A stretch of 64,000 nt of DNA from Pezicula radicicola. Lineage: Eukaryota; Ascomycota; Leotiomycetes; Helotiales; Dermateaceae. A program made the translations under genes and the position numbers. Below the pieces are notes generated by a model. It was not told the origin of the DNA and ran no database searches. It was given only the letters and a program-made list of their open reading frames with translations. Below are positions 43,268 to 54,589 of the stretch, one piece after another; within the stretch, counting starts at the first letter, position 1; every line of letters begins with the position of its first letter. Location: contig PDUO01000054.1 in assembly GCA_003008705.1 (NCBI GenBank), positions 252,160 through 316,159 of the forward strand. Reading direction: 5' to 3'.

Positions 43268-43933
43268 ATGCCAAATATGAAGCTCTACGACGCTCAAGCG
43301 CCAAATCCCTATGTTGTGCGGTTGTTTATCCTGGAGAGGGGCGGCCTAAACCTCTTCGACCTCGATGTGGAAAGCGTCGATATCATGAATCTCGAAAATC
43401 GACGCCTAGTATACCGCACCAATGTCAATCCTCGCGGAGAACTACCCGCCTTGCGTCTCGAGAATGGCTTCGTCCTCACCGAAATCACCGCCATATGCGA
43501 ATACCTAGATGAAATTGCCAAGGGCGGGACCTCCCTCTTCGGTAACACTCCTATCCAGCGAGCAGACACACGCATGTGGCTCCGCAGGATGGACCTCGAG
43601 ATCGCTCAGCCCGTTATCGCCTGGTTTCGAAACGACCCGAACACCATTGACTTCTACAAGGGTAACCGCATCCCCACGCCCGAAGCCAGAGTTAATCAAA
43701 AGGTGATAATAAACCAATTTCTCAACCTTCTTGATGATCAGCTAGAGGGGAAGGAATATCTCTGTGGGGAGAGATTCTCGGCAGCTGATATTCACTTTTA
43801 TGGGCTGATGAAGATGATGGTGATGCAGGTGGCGGAATGGGTGGTTTCTCCAGGGCGGAAGAATGTTGCGTCGTATTTTAAGAGGATGGATGGGAGGAAG
43901 GCGAGCAGCAAGGCGATGAATGGGCTTGAGTAG
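43268..43933 (+). CDS. Glutathione S-transferase
   Basis: A single-exon gene of 221 residues. The N-terminal thioredoxin-like domain starts MKLYDA..PNPYVVRLFILE. The glutathione-binding segments NPRGELPAL (cis-proline) and the downstream LTEITAICEYLDE (the E-S/T-type GSH contact region) are at about residues 53-80. The C-terminal helical domain has the conserved FSAADIHFYGLM (N-capping/hydrophobic staple motif, A-D). GSTs conjugate glutathione to electrophiles or isomerise metabolites; fungal cluster GSTs of this type also act in sulfur incorporation or detoxification. The catalytic residue of the N-terminal domain appears to be in the PNPY segment, but I cannot decide the class. No lesion seen. 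The start at 43268 is the first ATG; a second in-frame ATG at 43277 is also possible. Confidence 0.9.
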   Translation: MPNMKLYDAQAPNPYVVRLFILERGGLNLFDLDVESVDIMNLENRRLVYRTNVNPRGELPALRLENGFVLTEITAICEYLDEIAKGGTSLFGNTPIQRADTRMWLRRMDLEIAQPVIAWFRNDPNTIDFYKGNRIPTPEARVNQKVIINQFLNLLDDQLEGKEYLCGERFSAADIHFYGLMKMMVMQVAEWVVSPGRKNVASYFKRMDGRKASSKAMNGLE

Positions 43934-44035
43934 AAGTGGTTGACTAGATTTTAAACTAGGGAGATGCTTATAGAATAGAGAAATGCATTCCATCAGTCTC
44001 TCGTCTTCTCTTCTTCCAAGAGATCTTTAGATATA

Positions 44036-44491
44036 CAGTGAGTGGACATAAGTCTATTACTTACCCCTATTTTATACCAAAACTTATACCTAATACTTTA
44101 AAAGTTTATAGTAAAGAAGAGATAATTAATTAAAATCTTTATACTAGACTTATTTATTTAATAGTTACCTATAATATTATATATTTATATTAAAATTATA
44201 GACTACTAGGATTTATTAATAGTAATTAGAAGTAAGAGGAGTATATAATTTACTAGTTTTATATTAAAATTTACTTAAAAAACTACTACCCTTAATTATT
44301 TCCTATTTCCTATACTAACTATTAGATATAATTAAAATATAATATAGGAAAGTCTACTTTAAATACTAAAAATATTTACTAATTAAATTTTTAGATATAC
44401 CTATAGCCTAAGTTTAACTTATATAAGTAGATGTACTAGGTGTATTTTGGTATAAAAGAGGGGTAAGTGACAGACTTATGTCCACCTACTG
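44036..44491. mobile_element. MITE-like element with TA target site, 456 bp
   Basis: Both ends start CAGT and form inverted repeats of about 48 bp. The left end runs CAGTGAGTGGACATAAGTCT; the right end, read inwards, is CAGTAGGTGGACATAAGTCT. Both continue through ACTTACCCCT and TTTTATACCAAAA with a handful of differences. TA flanks both ends (44034-44035 and 44492-44493). The interior is extremely AT-rich with no frame. This is another Tc1/mariner/pogo-type non-autonomous element, older than the one at 25680 by its end divergence, and possibly RIP-mutated inside. Confidence 0.85.
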
Positions 44492-44493
44492 TA

Positions 44494-45212
44494 AACCAGT
44501 TCTATAAAACTGGAAAATGAGTACTAGCCAAACCTAGGACATTTTGATAAATTTCGGATCACAAGATAAAAGTCCAACAGAGTCTAAGGATTACATTAGT
44601 TTCGTACTATATGGTGTTTAGAGCAATGGTGACTCCTTTCCACTATCAAATCACACGACGAGGATATTCACATGATCCCCCGAATTTCCATACCTTTGAA
44701 GTATATATTTCAGCCGGTATATTTACATCACAGCAACACAAAGAGATGCGTAAGGGTTTAGACAAGCTCGCACCGTATTTGAAGACCTACAAGAGCAGAA
44801 AAAGAGACCTTAGGAGAGATAAGCTCCGGAAGATCATGCACTCATTTAATGGGGTGCTGTGGCAGCAAGGTAGCAGATTGGTCAAATACCGTACAGTCGA
44901 TCAGAGATTTTCGCAAAGCTTTACACAATCAGGCATTTAAATAGCACGCAAGTAGCGTATTTAGAAGAATCTTAGGAGATATCGGTCTTTATATGACTTC
45001 GTGAATCTTCGAAAATTTCCGACAAGTTATCTTGCTAAGAGGCTCCATATTGCAGCCTAAGAAAAGTGAGAGGTATTGAGGTATATCGCGTCGTGCAGAC
45101 GTTCCCTGCTTATTACACTAACAAACGGACAAGAATTTTTGTCGCATTTGTTGTAAAGACAATCTCCTATGTTCCTCACTCTCTGGTAGACGCTTCCTAC
45201 TCTCCTTACGAA
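44494..45212. other. Intergenic, weak open frame only
   Basis: A 109-codon plus frame (44611-44940) has a very basic middle (KTYKSRKRDLRRDKLRK) but no recognisable domain and no partner exon. I do not call it a gene. Confidence 0.35.
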
Positions 45213-46468
45213 CTAGCACTTCGCCATAGTCTGGTTAGCATTCTCTTTCGCTGTTCTCGCTAAATCTCCTTCTCCTAGCTCAATCCTACTCTCTAGTTCA
45301 TGTTCTACGTCTCTTTCATTCTGAGCTGTGCCTAGTTCCGTAACGCTTCCACGATTGGCTGGGTTGTCTGACCGGCTAAAGTAGTAGCTATGCGAGTCTG
45401 AGTTTGAATTCTTCGAAATTAATGACTTAACACCCATTGTAAGTTTACGTAACAATGGCTTCATAGCTATAGTGGAAGCGCAGATAAGACAAACGTTGAC
45501 CTCAATAGCGGACCAAATTGCGATATCGTATACGTCCCCTAGAGAGATATAACAATTAGCCAGAGGTATTTGTTGGAAGAAACGAAAAGGTTGAAGTTTG
45601 ACGATATATAGGAGATAGATCGAGTAGAATATATCTAGGGTGGTGGGAAGACAAACAAATAGGGTCTTTAGAGCTAGCTATGTTGATGGTACGGACTAAG
45701 CGAATTATTGCAGCAATGGTTCCGAGGATACCTAGGAGGACAATAGCGAGAAGTGCGTTCTTCTGATGAGCCGGCATAGTTAGGGGCACTACATATTATT
45801 AGTCAAGCAAACTCGAAAAAGGATTTGGGCGCTTACAGATTTGAGGGACGATGGTTCCTAAAAGCAGAACGTCAGAGAGGATGTTACATATCCCTTGAGT
45901 ATACACAAAATATAGTTGCTCATTGCACTTCAATCTATCTAAAAACAGGCTAAGTGATGTGCACTTCGCAACTACTGCAATATCAAGCCCCAGTGTGAAT
46001 ATCGTGATAAAGCCTAGTAAACAGCCTACGATAATTTTAATTTTACGATCTTGGAAAATACGTAGATAGAATATACAGATGCTAGCTTTTGTTGTGCCTA
46101 AGACTGTCTGGTAGATAGTCGTTATTGTGAGTCCAAGTACGGGAATAGGACTAGTGTCGAAATACTTAATAGCGACAGCGGTGTGGCGCCCTGAACCATA
46201 ACGGGAGAATACAACATTTAATACTGCTAACGTTATAGAGAGAGTCTAAACGTAGGATCAGTTACGAAGATATCTGGTCATCGAAGTGATAGAAACGAAC
46301 CCAGGAAATAGCTATCAACGTATCGTCTACTTGCCAGCTACGTAGGAGAATGGCCCGGGAGTAGAAACGACCGAAGACAAATACAGTAGCTAAAGAGAGA
46401 GAAACGAAGGCCGAAGCAAGTATTGCTGGCACTCGAGTCGCAGCTACAAATGCAGGATCTAGATGTTC
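45213..46468 (-). CDS. Rhodopsin-domain (SAT4-like) integral membrane protein, 5' end unresolved
   Basis: Four exons splice in frame: 46468-46301, 46245-45837, 45788-45657, 45538-45213, with introns of 55, 48 and 118 bp. The protein shows the fungal rhodopsin-domain family (PF20684, PTH11/SAT4-like) plan. A first helix with TRVPAILASAFVSLSLATVFVFGRFYSR leads to RSWQVDDTLIAISW. Next come SRYGSGRH, KASICIFYLRIF, and a cysteine-containing loop. The final IASSKDPIWDVYDIAIWSAIEVNVCLICAS is the strongest family mark and is restored only after splicing. Seven helices are expected; the C-terminal tail is polar. Function in the family is unclear; some resemble G-protein-coupled receptors of plant pathogens. 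No stop lies within the joined part. The first exon with the ATG must lie upstream, before 46480-46740, but I could not fix it because the acceptor CCGTAG needs a phase-0 donor that I could not find with an ATG. Confidence 0.8.
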
Positions 46469-48517
46469 CTACGGGTAGTGTTAGTCTCGAGCTTTTAATC
46501 TGACTATATTGACTTTTCCACTTCTTATTACCCTTGGAACGTAGATACTACCTATAGAGGAATACCTGGAATGACGTAAAGTAATTGAGAAGGTATTTTG
46601 CGGTGACTAACCGTGCTACCTTTTTCCTTTTGTGCAATAACCATACTCGCTAGAAATAGGATAAGGGAAGAAATGTATATTACGAACCGGCGGAGGATAT
46701 CCCATAATTGAAGCTTAGGATAACAAAAAAACAAAAAATACGGCGAGGTGATTATCGGACCGTATTAGAGAACGGTTGAATATATAAGAGTCTAGGAATA
46801 TGATAAGAAGGAAACAAATAGGAGCGAAGGAGGAATCTTCGCATCAAATATTCACCAATAGACCGATCTCATTCCGCTTTTAGAATGTGGCGATACTGCC
46901 GAGGAAAGGCTACGTACTAGTGTACCAATACGATACTTAGAAAGACATTCAAACGGAACAGGCTAGCCACGACAGACGCATTCGTTAATAATTCCCAAGT
47001 CTGAATTAATTCTTAAGATTGAGGTGACTGAAGACGACAAATATTGCGGTAAAGGCCCAGACCCCCTCAATGATTTAGTATGGCTTCTATATAGATATAA
47101 CTGTACGTTAGAAATGTTGAATCATTGTAGTCAGGAGCCCTGAGCGCGCCTAGTGGTGCTTATATAAACTATTACGACAATAAGAATGTGAAGGGTTTCA
47201 ATTATACAACTATAGCATCCCTGTTTCATGTTTCAATAGTTATAATAGGTCTAATATTGATTCTTAGAACTTCTCCCCGCTCATCGTTTGTAAGAGCACT
47301 CGTTGTTTGATCAGGGGCCAAAACTAGTTAGAAGCACAAAGGTAGATTGATTGATTGGTTGGTTGGATTGGATTAATTCCAATTGGCATTCCAGAGCCTA
47401 GCCCTATGCAGCCCTAGTTCTAGCTTACGGGTTCGTTTGCGGATGCACAGACTTTTCGGAGATAAGTTGATCCAAGTGCAGGAATGCAAAACAAGCGTCG
47501 CTGCACCAATGAGGTGAAGGTGTTTGGGAGAAAAGGTTTAGCAAATTTCTCAACCACTGGAAAGTGCCGCTCTCTACTGCAAAAACATGGGCTTTCGGTA
47601 AGACCTACGGATGTTCCCGCCAAAAGTCATGATGATACAAGCTACGAAGCCTGTAGCAGCCTGTAGCTACAGCGGGTGATGCCGTGTAAATACTGCTTAT
47701 TTTTTGGTGTATCGTATTCGCAGTGTTCAGTTCTATCAGGAGTGACTACGCGAGCTGTATTGCGTGTAGACGAAATCGGTAAGGGTGTTATCAGAGCAGG
47801 TCACGGGTGGATTACCAATCATTCCGATAAATGGGTGGTAGAAGAGTTACCGTTCTACGACTACAGCTATGGATACTTATATAGAGCATTGTCAAGGTAG
47901 GCAACCATAATTCTCACAAGTCATCAAAAGGCAGCAGTCGGCAGCAGTAACACGTGACGCATACCATAGTCATGCCAAGGAGGTTGAAATAGCTCACCGT
48001 ATTCTGTTGAATATGCACAATATAGACAGCAATAATTGGGTGGCAATAGTGGTGGAATTCTGTGTTTTTTTTTTGTGTGGAAGCTATAGTGCCAGAATGG
48101 GCCTACTTGTAGTAGTAGGACGATCACATGAGTATTCCCAGATTCATTGAATTCAACATATTCTAACAAAGGACAAGTGACCTACTCGGTAAAACCAAGT
48201 TGTCAGGAATAATTGACTGAATTGAAGCTATTCAGATATGGGGTTGCCACACCACATATAAGACTAAATAGAGCTTCCGAATGTTCCGGTGCCCAAGGCC
48301 CATTTGTAAGCACCATTTCTGACACGGGCGGCCGCGGAACCCGAACGTCATTGCGACTGGTTGATCTCAGAACTACATTGTCCTAATTCCAAGCCATCCT
48401 CATTTTCTATTTTCTTCAAATCAGCCTCTGTCCCACGGCAAATTCGCCGAGATGTCCGTATCGGCAGTGTTGTGACCCGTAAGCCTAATAGGACTCGCCG
48501 AGTGTCGCATTAATAGA
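46469..48517. other. Long intergenic region
   Basis: Should contain the first exon of the rhodopsin-domain gene and, at the right end, the promoter of the Zn2Cys6 gene. A tetranucleotide-like GATT/GGTT array lies at about 47345-47374. Frames of 60-81 codons around 47420-48169 show nothing recognisable. Confidence 0.4.
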
Positions 48518-50975
48518 ATGACGGAACAAACTGGAGATGTTGAAGAGAGTGGATTTCGGCGAGCGGTATACTTCCTCTCCGCCTCGACTTCAATGCCCTC
48601 TTCGTTAGATTGTTCGAGGTCTTAAAGTGCTAACTCGGAGTTTTGGAATACCCAGTGCGACCAGTGCCGTACTAGAAAAGTAAGCAGAGCTATCTTTCTC
48701 CTATCAAACCCTCCACTTTCACGCTGCGCCTACTGATACATTGTTCTGCGGTCTTCAGATCCGTTGCGATAAAAGCTCTCCTTGTGCGAATTGCCGTACG
48801 GCTCATCGCACATGCTCTTCTATAGGCAATCCATCAAGACCCAGAGAGAGTCGCCAGAGAGTCCTGATATCTACCCAGTAGTAAGAATTACCCATCGCAG
48901 TTGAAGTTTCGACCATATTTTGGGGACTATGATCAGACGCTGACTGAGAATAACAAAGTGAGCGGAAGATTGATCATTTGGTGGATCGTTTGGCCGTTAT
49001 AGATCAACTGCTTCGAGAGCTTAACGCATCCATCCATGAAAGTGTTGCGAGCCAGCCGGCGGTTCCTTCGAATTTCACGCCTTCGACTACAGGACGTGCC
49101 CCAAGTTTGACACCTGACGAAAAAACCATAGACTCGACGTTCGAAGGCGACTCATCCATCAATACCCAAACCACCTTTGCCAGCGAATTGCTCGAAAGCG
49201 CAGTCCAGATGACCTCATGGCGAGAGCTAGGTCCCGATATGCGAACTGCCTGGTCCGCTTTACAGCAGATAGTGGACACGAAGAACCAGAGTTCGACCGA
49301 CCACCAACTACGCTTTCCAAACCAGAAAGCAGTCCCTAAAGGCGGTGTTTCGGAGCTTTCAATGCCTCCATTGCACATCGTGTTGACTATCCTGAGGGAG
49401 ATGAAGGGTATGTTTCTCGAATGCAAGAACATCCTTAACAATCAGTCCCGGCCAAGCTGTAGGCTACTAACCTGAGACAACAGAGAAGCCTCCTTTGAAC
49501 TTCACTATCACCTGCTGCTTCATAACCATCGAAGAGTTTAGTGCATGCTGTCAGAGCGTGTACTTTGCTATTGAGGATTATACGCTAGCGACATTCATCA
49601 TCGCCAATGGCGGGCTTTACTATGTTCTTGAAGAGAAAGCCCTGAACGAACCGAACGCAGAGTCCAGAACGGAGTTCTTGAAATATCGAGACTTGTGCGT
49701 CAATAATCTAGCAACTATCCTCGGGAACCTGAACCCTTTCATGCCAGCACGACTAGAAAATGTCAAGGCGTTGCTTCTAGGAGTGAGTTGAATGAGGAAG
49801 CCTTGGCCCTTTGTTTTGTAAGACAAGATGGCTAACCGATGTAGTCGTGTTATGCCATTGAGGCATCAAGACCGTTACTTGCATGGCAGATGAATTGCAT
49901 GACGGCACAAATGTGCCAGAACCTAGGTTACCATCGTCTACCGCCAGTTTCAGATTCTTATGCGAGCAAAGAGATTAATGAATCAAAGTCTAGTCTCTTC
50001 TGGTTTACCTACATGTTAGATAAAGGTCTGGCTTTGAGGCTGGGTAGGGCATCTATTATCCAGGATTATGATATTGCCATGCCGAGGTATGACAGAAAAG
50101 CCAGCGCAGTTGACTCTCCGCAACGGATGCTAGGGGTGTGGATTAGACATTCCGAAGTACAAGGGAAGATCTACGAGCAGCTCTACAGCTTCAAGGCTTC
50201 GTCCACCCCACCGGAGCAAAGAAATCAGTGTGCTTGGGTCCTTGCTAAAGAAATTAAGTCTCTGCTCCGCGATGCTGAGACCATGATTGAGGAACTCAAA
50301 TGCAAAAGTGACTACCGGCAGCATAATTCCAAAATTCATAATGGTTTAGTGATGTCTCTCAAATCGGAGATTGTCACATACTACTCGATGCTGACAATGA
50401 TCTACCGTACCATTCCGCCAGTTCCAGGGGCTCTTGGTTCTTTCAGACTTGAGTGTATCGAGGCGGCGCGAGAGGCGCTCGACCAGCATCTAGAATGCAT
50501 GCAGCTTTTTGAACCGGGTATCAGCGCCCAAGCCGCCTATCTACATTGGTATGTCAGCTCCATACAGATGCCGCCGGTTTTTATGATCGCTAATTTTGTT
50601 AGGACAATTCTTTTTGCTCCTTTCATACCTGTTATTGTCATCTTCTGCCACGCCATTGAAACCTCGGATGCTGATGATCAGCAACGGCTGGGATCTTTTG
50701 TTATGTCGCTCCAGTCAGCTAGCTCCGTATCCGAAGCCATTGATCAGCTGTATCGTCTAGCTCAAGTGCTGCACAACATTGCTTCTGTATACATCAAGTC
50801 AAGAACGGAGGCAACAGATCATCAAGATATGACATCATTCGGGAATGACTTTGATTCATATCTTAGTCAGCATGGCTTTCTGCCGCCAACCGTAGAGCAG
50901 ATGGCGGTTAACGGCGTGTCGCTGACAAGTTTAGACGACATGTTAACATTTCAGACCCACGATTGGCCGGCGTAG
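48518..50975 (+). CDS. Zn2Cys6 transcription factor, six exons
   Basis: Exons: 48518-48565, 48656-48679, 48759-48880, 48959-49407, 49484-49782, 49845-50975. The small exons 1-3 are needed to build the DNA-binding part. They give FRRACDQCRTRK, then IRCDKSSPCANCRTAHRTC, a full C-x2-C-x6-C-x5-C-x2-C-x6-C cluster. A linker with a leucine-rich YERKIDHLVDRLAVIDQLLRE helix (dimerisation) follows. Exons 4-6 carry the fungal-specific regulatory domain: QMNCMTAQMCQNLGYHR, SSLFWFTYMLDKGLALRLGR and the DYDIAMPR loop are typical of the Fungal_trans (PF04082) family. Total about 690 residues. Intron acceptors and CTAAC-like branch words fit. The 24-bp exon 2 is unusually small and easy to miss in automated annotation. 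No lesion. The SDR gene lies next to it, convergent; a regulatory link is only a guess. Confidence 0.87.
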
Positions 50976-51812
50976 GACCGGCTTGTCATATATTTAAGAC
51001 GCCCAATTTGGAGTCTAATCTGAATTCGCCGTAAGCCCTATACATGACAAGCTCGCCGCCTGAATGATGGCAACTTGCATATGCGTCGACTGTTACCCGA
51101 TGCTTCAAATATGATTTGAAAGCTAAAGATTAAACTCCAAGATGGGCTCGTTACTATTTGCATGCTTCATAGATCAAATATGCTTCATACTTCTAGGTGT
51201 GTAAGAGGCAGGATAGAGTACAAGGACCTCTGCAAGCAACTCACTAACGCAACGAAGAGCTTGAAAGACGAGATCAAGAAAGCATATAGGAATGATTACA
51301 TCTTTCGCATTTACAACGAAATGATAAAGATACATCTGAAGAGGCCTCCGAACAAGACTGTGGTACAGGATAGGGGGTCGAGTCTCTAGTTGAATATCAA
51401 CCCACAGCAACTTGAAATGATTCACGGATGCCTAAATAGGAATTGCGAAGCGTGACTTTGACAATGTGAATAGGTTGCATTTGGCACGTGCATTCTGAAT
51501 TTTCAGTATTTTATTAATAGCGTACCTAAATATTATAAAACAGCTATCGTACAATCTCTATCTGCCACCCAGTCAAAACTTTAAACTAAGTTAGTTCCTC
51601 CTCCTTTAGCTTGAGCAACTCCGGTCTCGCTGTTGAATCAATTAAGTGCGAATTGAACTGATTGATTGATTGCTAGGTACAGTAGTGATAGCTCTAGGAT
51701 ATATGCTTAGAAGAGTGGTCACATAAAGAGTGTAGATCGCTATCTCTATGGGGTAACTATCCAAGAATCAAAATATTCGACAAATTAAGGCATCCACATG
51801 GAGAAGTAGATC
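50976..51812. other. Convergent intergenic region
   Basis: Between the Zn2Cys6 gene (+) and the SDR (-). A 75-codon frame at 51162 shows no recognisable feature. Small GATT repeats occur around 51660. Confidence 0.4.
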
Positions 51813-52841
51813 CTAATTCAACAGAAGCCCAACAGTCGCCTTCCATAACCTAGCCTCATCCTCTGGACTATACGCCCAGGCAGCGTAACCAACATCTTCG
51901 TCTGCCAGCGACCCGCTCCCCTGATACTGCTCCTGGATTCTACAGTTCGCTAAGTACTTCCCGCCCTGACCCTCCCATCCCTTAGCGACGGCGGCGAGGA
52001 CTGTAGTGGCGGCACCCTGCGCAGTCGACATTATGGTAGGGTTTATACCTGCAGCCGCCCTCCACTGCTTTTTAACATCCTCTGGGATGTACTGCTGAAG
52101 GTTGGTTAAAATGCCACTGGGATGAAGGGACCAGGCGTGGATGGGTGGGCTGTGCGATCCATATAGGCGGTCGATATGGTTAGCTAACCAGATCAGAGCG
52201 GTCTTGCTTTGGCCGTAGGCCAACCATGGGTCATAACTGCTGGGCTGCTCAAAGTTAAAGTCGTCAAAGCGCACCTGGCCACTGCGGTGGCCGACCGAGG
52301 AAACGTTAACAACGCGGGAAGCAAACCCGGGAGACGCCTCGCTGCCAGCAAGCAGGGCATCATTAAGCAGCTGGAAGAGACAGAAGTGTGCGAGATAGTT
52401 TACACCGAATTGCGTCTCAAATCCGTCCTTTGTCTTGCCTTCAGGCGTGGCCATCACGCCGGCATTGTTGATGAGGATGTTAAGCTTGTTCTCCCGCTCT
52501 AGGAACTCGTTGGCGCCTGCCTTCACTGAGGAGAGGTCGTCGAGGTGCATGATGATAGGGACTAGCTTTCCGCTCGCTGGGCTAGTGGACTTGATATCAC
52601 CCACGACCTTGTCGCCTGTTGACGTGCTCCGCACTGTAAAGTAAACATCGGCACCGGTCGTGTGCAAAGCCCGCACAGTTTCCAAACCGATACCCTGGGA
52701 GCCACCGGTGATCAATACGACCTTGCCGCCTAGCTTTCGCAGGTGGTCCTCGTCCTCAACGATTTGCAAAGCTGTGGGACGCGCATCTCCTGCGCCTTTA
52801 GGATGCTGATAGGCGTCGAGGTAGCGGTCTGTGAAAGACAT
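51813..52841 (-). CDS. Short-chain dehydrogenase/reductase (retinol-dehydrogenase-like)
   Basis: A single exon of 342 residues from the ATG at 52841. After a variable N-terminus, the Rossmann motif TGGSQGIG is at 45-52, the stabilising NNAG at 125-128, the catalytic serine in VVNVSS near 181, and the active-site YGQSK with Tyr209 and Lys213. This order and spacing match the RDH11-13/WW-oxidoreductase-like branch of classical SDRs, which work with NADP(H) on lipophilic ketones, aldehydes or alcohols. LHPSGILTNLQQ after the active site fits the family substrate loop. The gene is GC-richer than the surrounding intergenic DNA and intact. Substrate unknown. Confidence 0.9.
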   Translation of the reverse strand: MSFTDRYLDAYQHPKGAGDARPTALQIVEDEDHLRKLGGKVVLITGGSQGIGLETVRALHTTGADVYFTVRSTSTGDKVVGDIKSTSPASGKLVPIIMHLDDLSSVKAGANEFLERENKLNILINNAGVMATPEGKTKDGFETQFGVNYLAHFCLFQLLNDALLAGSEASPGFASRVVNVSSVGHRSGQVRFDDFNFEQPSSYDPWLAYGQSKTALIWLANHIDRLYGSHSPPIHAWSLHPSGILTNLQQYIPEDVKKQWRAAAGINPTIMSTAQGAATTVLAAVAKGWEGQGGKYLANCRIQEQYQGSGSLADEDVGYAAWAYSPEDEARLWKATVGLLLN

Positions 52842-54589
52842 TGTGAATGGTCAGAGCGATTGGATGTTCTAGCTGAAGTGTACGTTTGGCAAGGAGTTGA
52901 TGGGAGTGTTAAAAGTACGAGAGCCCGGTCCTTTAGGAATTGGTTATTTATATATCAATCAGCGCCCTAAACTGGGCGGACGGAGTACGGAATAGGCCCT
53001 ATCCGCCCCCGGATGCGGTGATGCCATTGTCCTCACGGAATCAAGATATTGGACGCCTATGCAACGACTAGTATCGTGGGAAGTCCAGTCATCGGGTGGC
53101 CGCGGAAGAACAGATGAGGTCGAACACGGGTGCTGTACAGACCCTCCTGCGGGCGGCCGCGGGGGCCCGAGATGCCCTAATTCTCGCATGCTCTAACGAG
53201 TAGAGGCACCAACTGGGTTTAGGCCACCAGGGGGTGCAGTAATTCGTGGAACACCCTAAAATAGCCGAATTCCCAAAACATCAACTTGGCAACAACAACA
53301 CCATATCTTCAACACGTTAATAATAGCTCCATATACTCGTGATACAGTCGCTATACGTACCTACGATACTATATGCAATATATCTGGCCCAATCTTTCTA
53401 CGCCTCTATATTATCTGGAGTAGCTCCAGGTGCTCGAGTTTAAACCTATTTGGTAAAGAGATAAACGTTAGAAAAAGTTTTTGCTGGAGATCAGGAAAAT
53501 AGCCCTTACTGGTCCTATCGTGCTAGGGCACGAGCATAGTTTTTCTTTATTCCTGCCTGGAGATCTTTTTTCACCTTTTTTCCGTTGATAATTTCTGACT
53601 TGATACCAGAGCCTTTGCTGCGGGATCGTTTCATGAACTCCTCCGGTGACTCCTCTTTTGGCCTTGAGGATACTAAAACAGTAACTTGCACGGACTAGTA
53701 GATAGGAGACAAGTGATAAAACTAATTGTGAGAGAGATTTAGGAAGTCGATGAGATTAAAAAATGGAGGTATTCAGGTCATGTCAAGTACGGAGCAGGGA
53801 GGAATTTATAGAGGGAAGAGCAGTACTCTCCTCAGGGGCATCTATGTTAAACTAACTTACACCGTAGATAAAGCACTGGGTATATCTTTGGAAAGTGTCC
53901 ACTTTCGGATCCCTAGGAACTTGTTTGGGCTCCTTCAGCATCGGCATCAAAACTTGACAAAATGATGTGAGAGAATAGAGGTCAGATTAAGTGTAACTGA
54001 CTAAAACGCGATAAGTTAAAACACATGATAATATGATCAATTTTGCTCAGGATGATCAGACTTACTCAGGCGAGTTAACTGAGCCGAGGGTGAGCTGAGA
54101 GTGATAGCGCCCGAGCAAGAGCAGCAAGCTTGCTAACCTTATGCAACACACAAGAAAGAGAAATTGATTCACAATACACAAATATCTTGCCTCTCTGCCT
54201 CTAGCGGACATTCCTACCTTTGACAAGCTTTCAGACTTGTAATCAGCAGCTGGAACCTCGGCGATTAACAACAACTAAGGTATGATCATCCATCTCAACT
54301 TACCAAAGCCATCAAACACTTCATGCCCTTCTTAATTCTACAAATATCTACATCCATCCTTCAAAACTGAAACATTGATTTCACGGTCACCGAATCACTT
54401 CTGACAGGTTTCATCCCAGGCTTCTAGCTCCTGCTTTCTTCAGTAGTTGCATTCAACATCCATCATTTTCAGCATCGTCCAACACGGTCAATCGAAAACT
54501 TGATACTGACATTATTCGAGAAGTTATCCCACAACGAGATCACACGAAGTTCGAACAACTCAACTTTAAGTCAAAATCTATTCACAAAA
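52842..54589. other. Long intergenic region, no gene recognised
   Basis: Holds the promoter of the SDR at its left end and the leader of the SNF2 gene at its right end. A GC-rich patch at 53080-53180 (GGGCGGCCGCGGGGGCCC near 53152) contrasts with the surrounding. Short frames only. Confidence 0.4.

Noticed and set aside
44611..44940. 109-codon basic open frame
   Set aside because: No domain, no signal and no homologous feel; basic low-complexity composition alone is not enough.
52959..53189. GC-rich frame of 76 codons
   Set aside because: Proline/arginine-rich translation typical of a GC-rich patch, without motifs.
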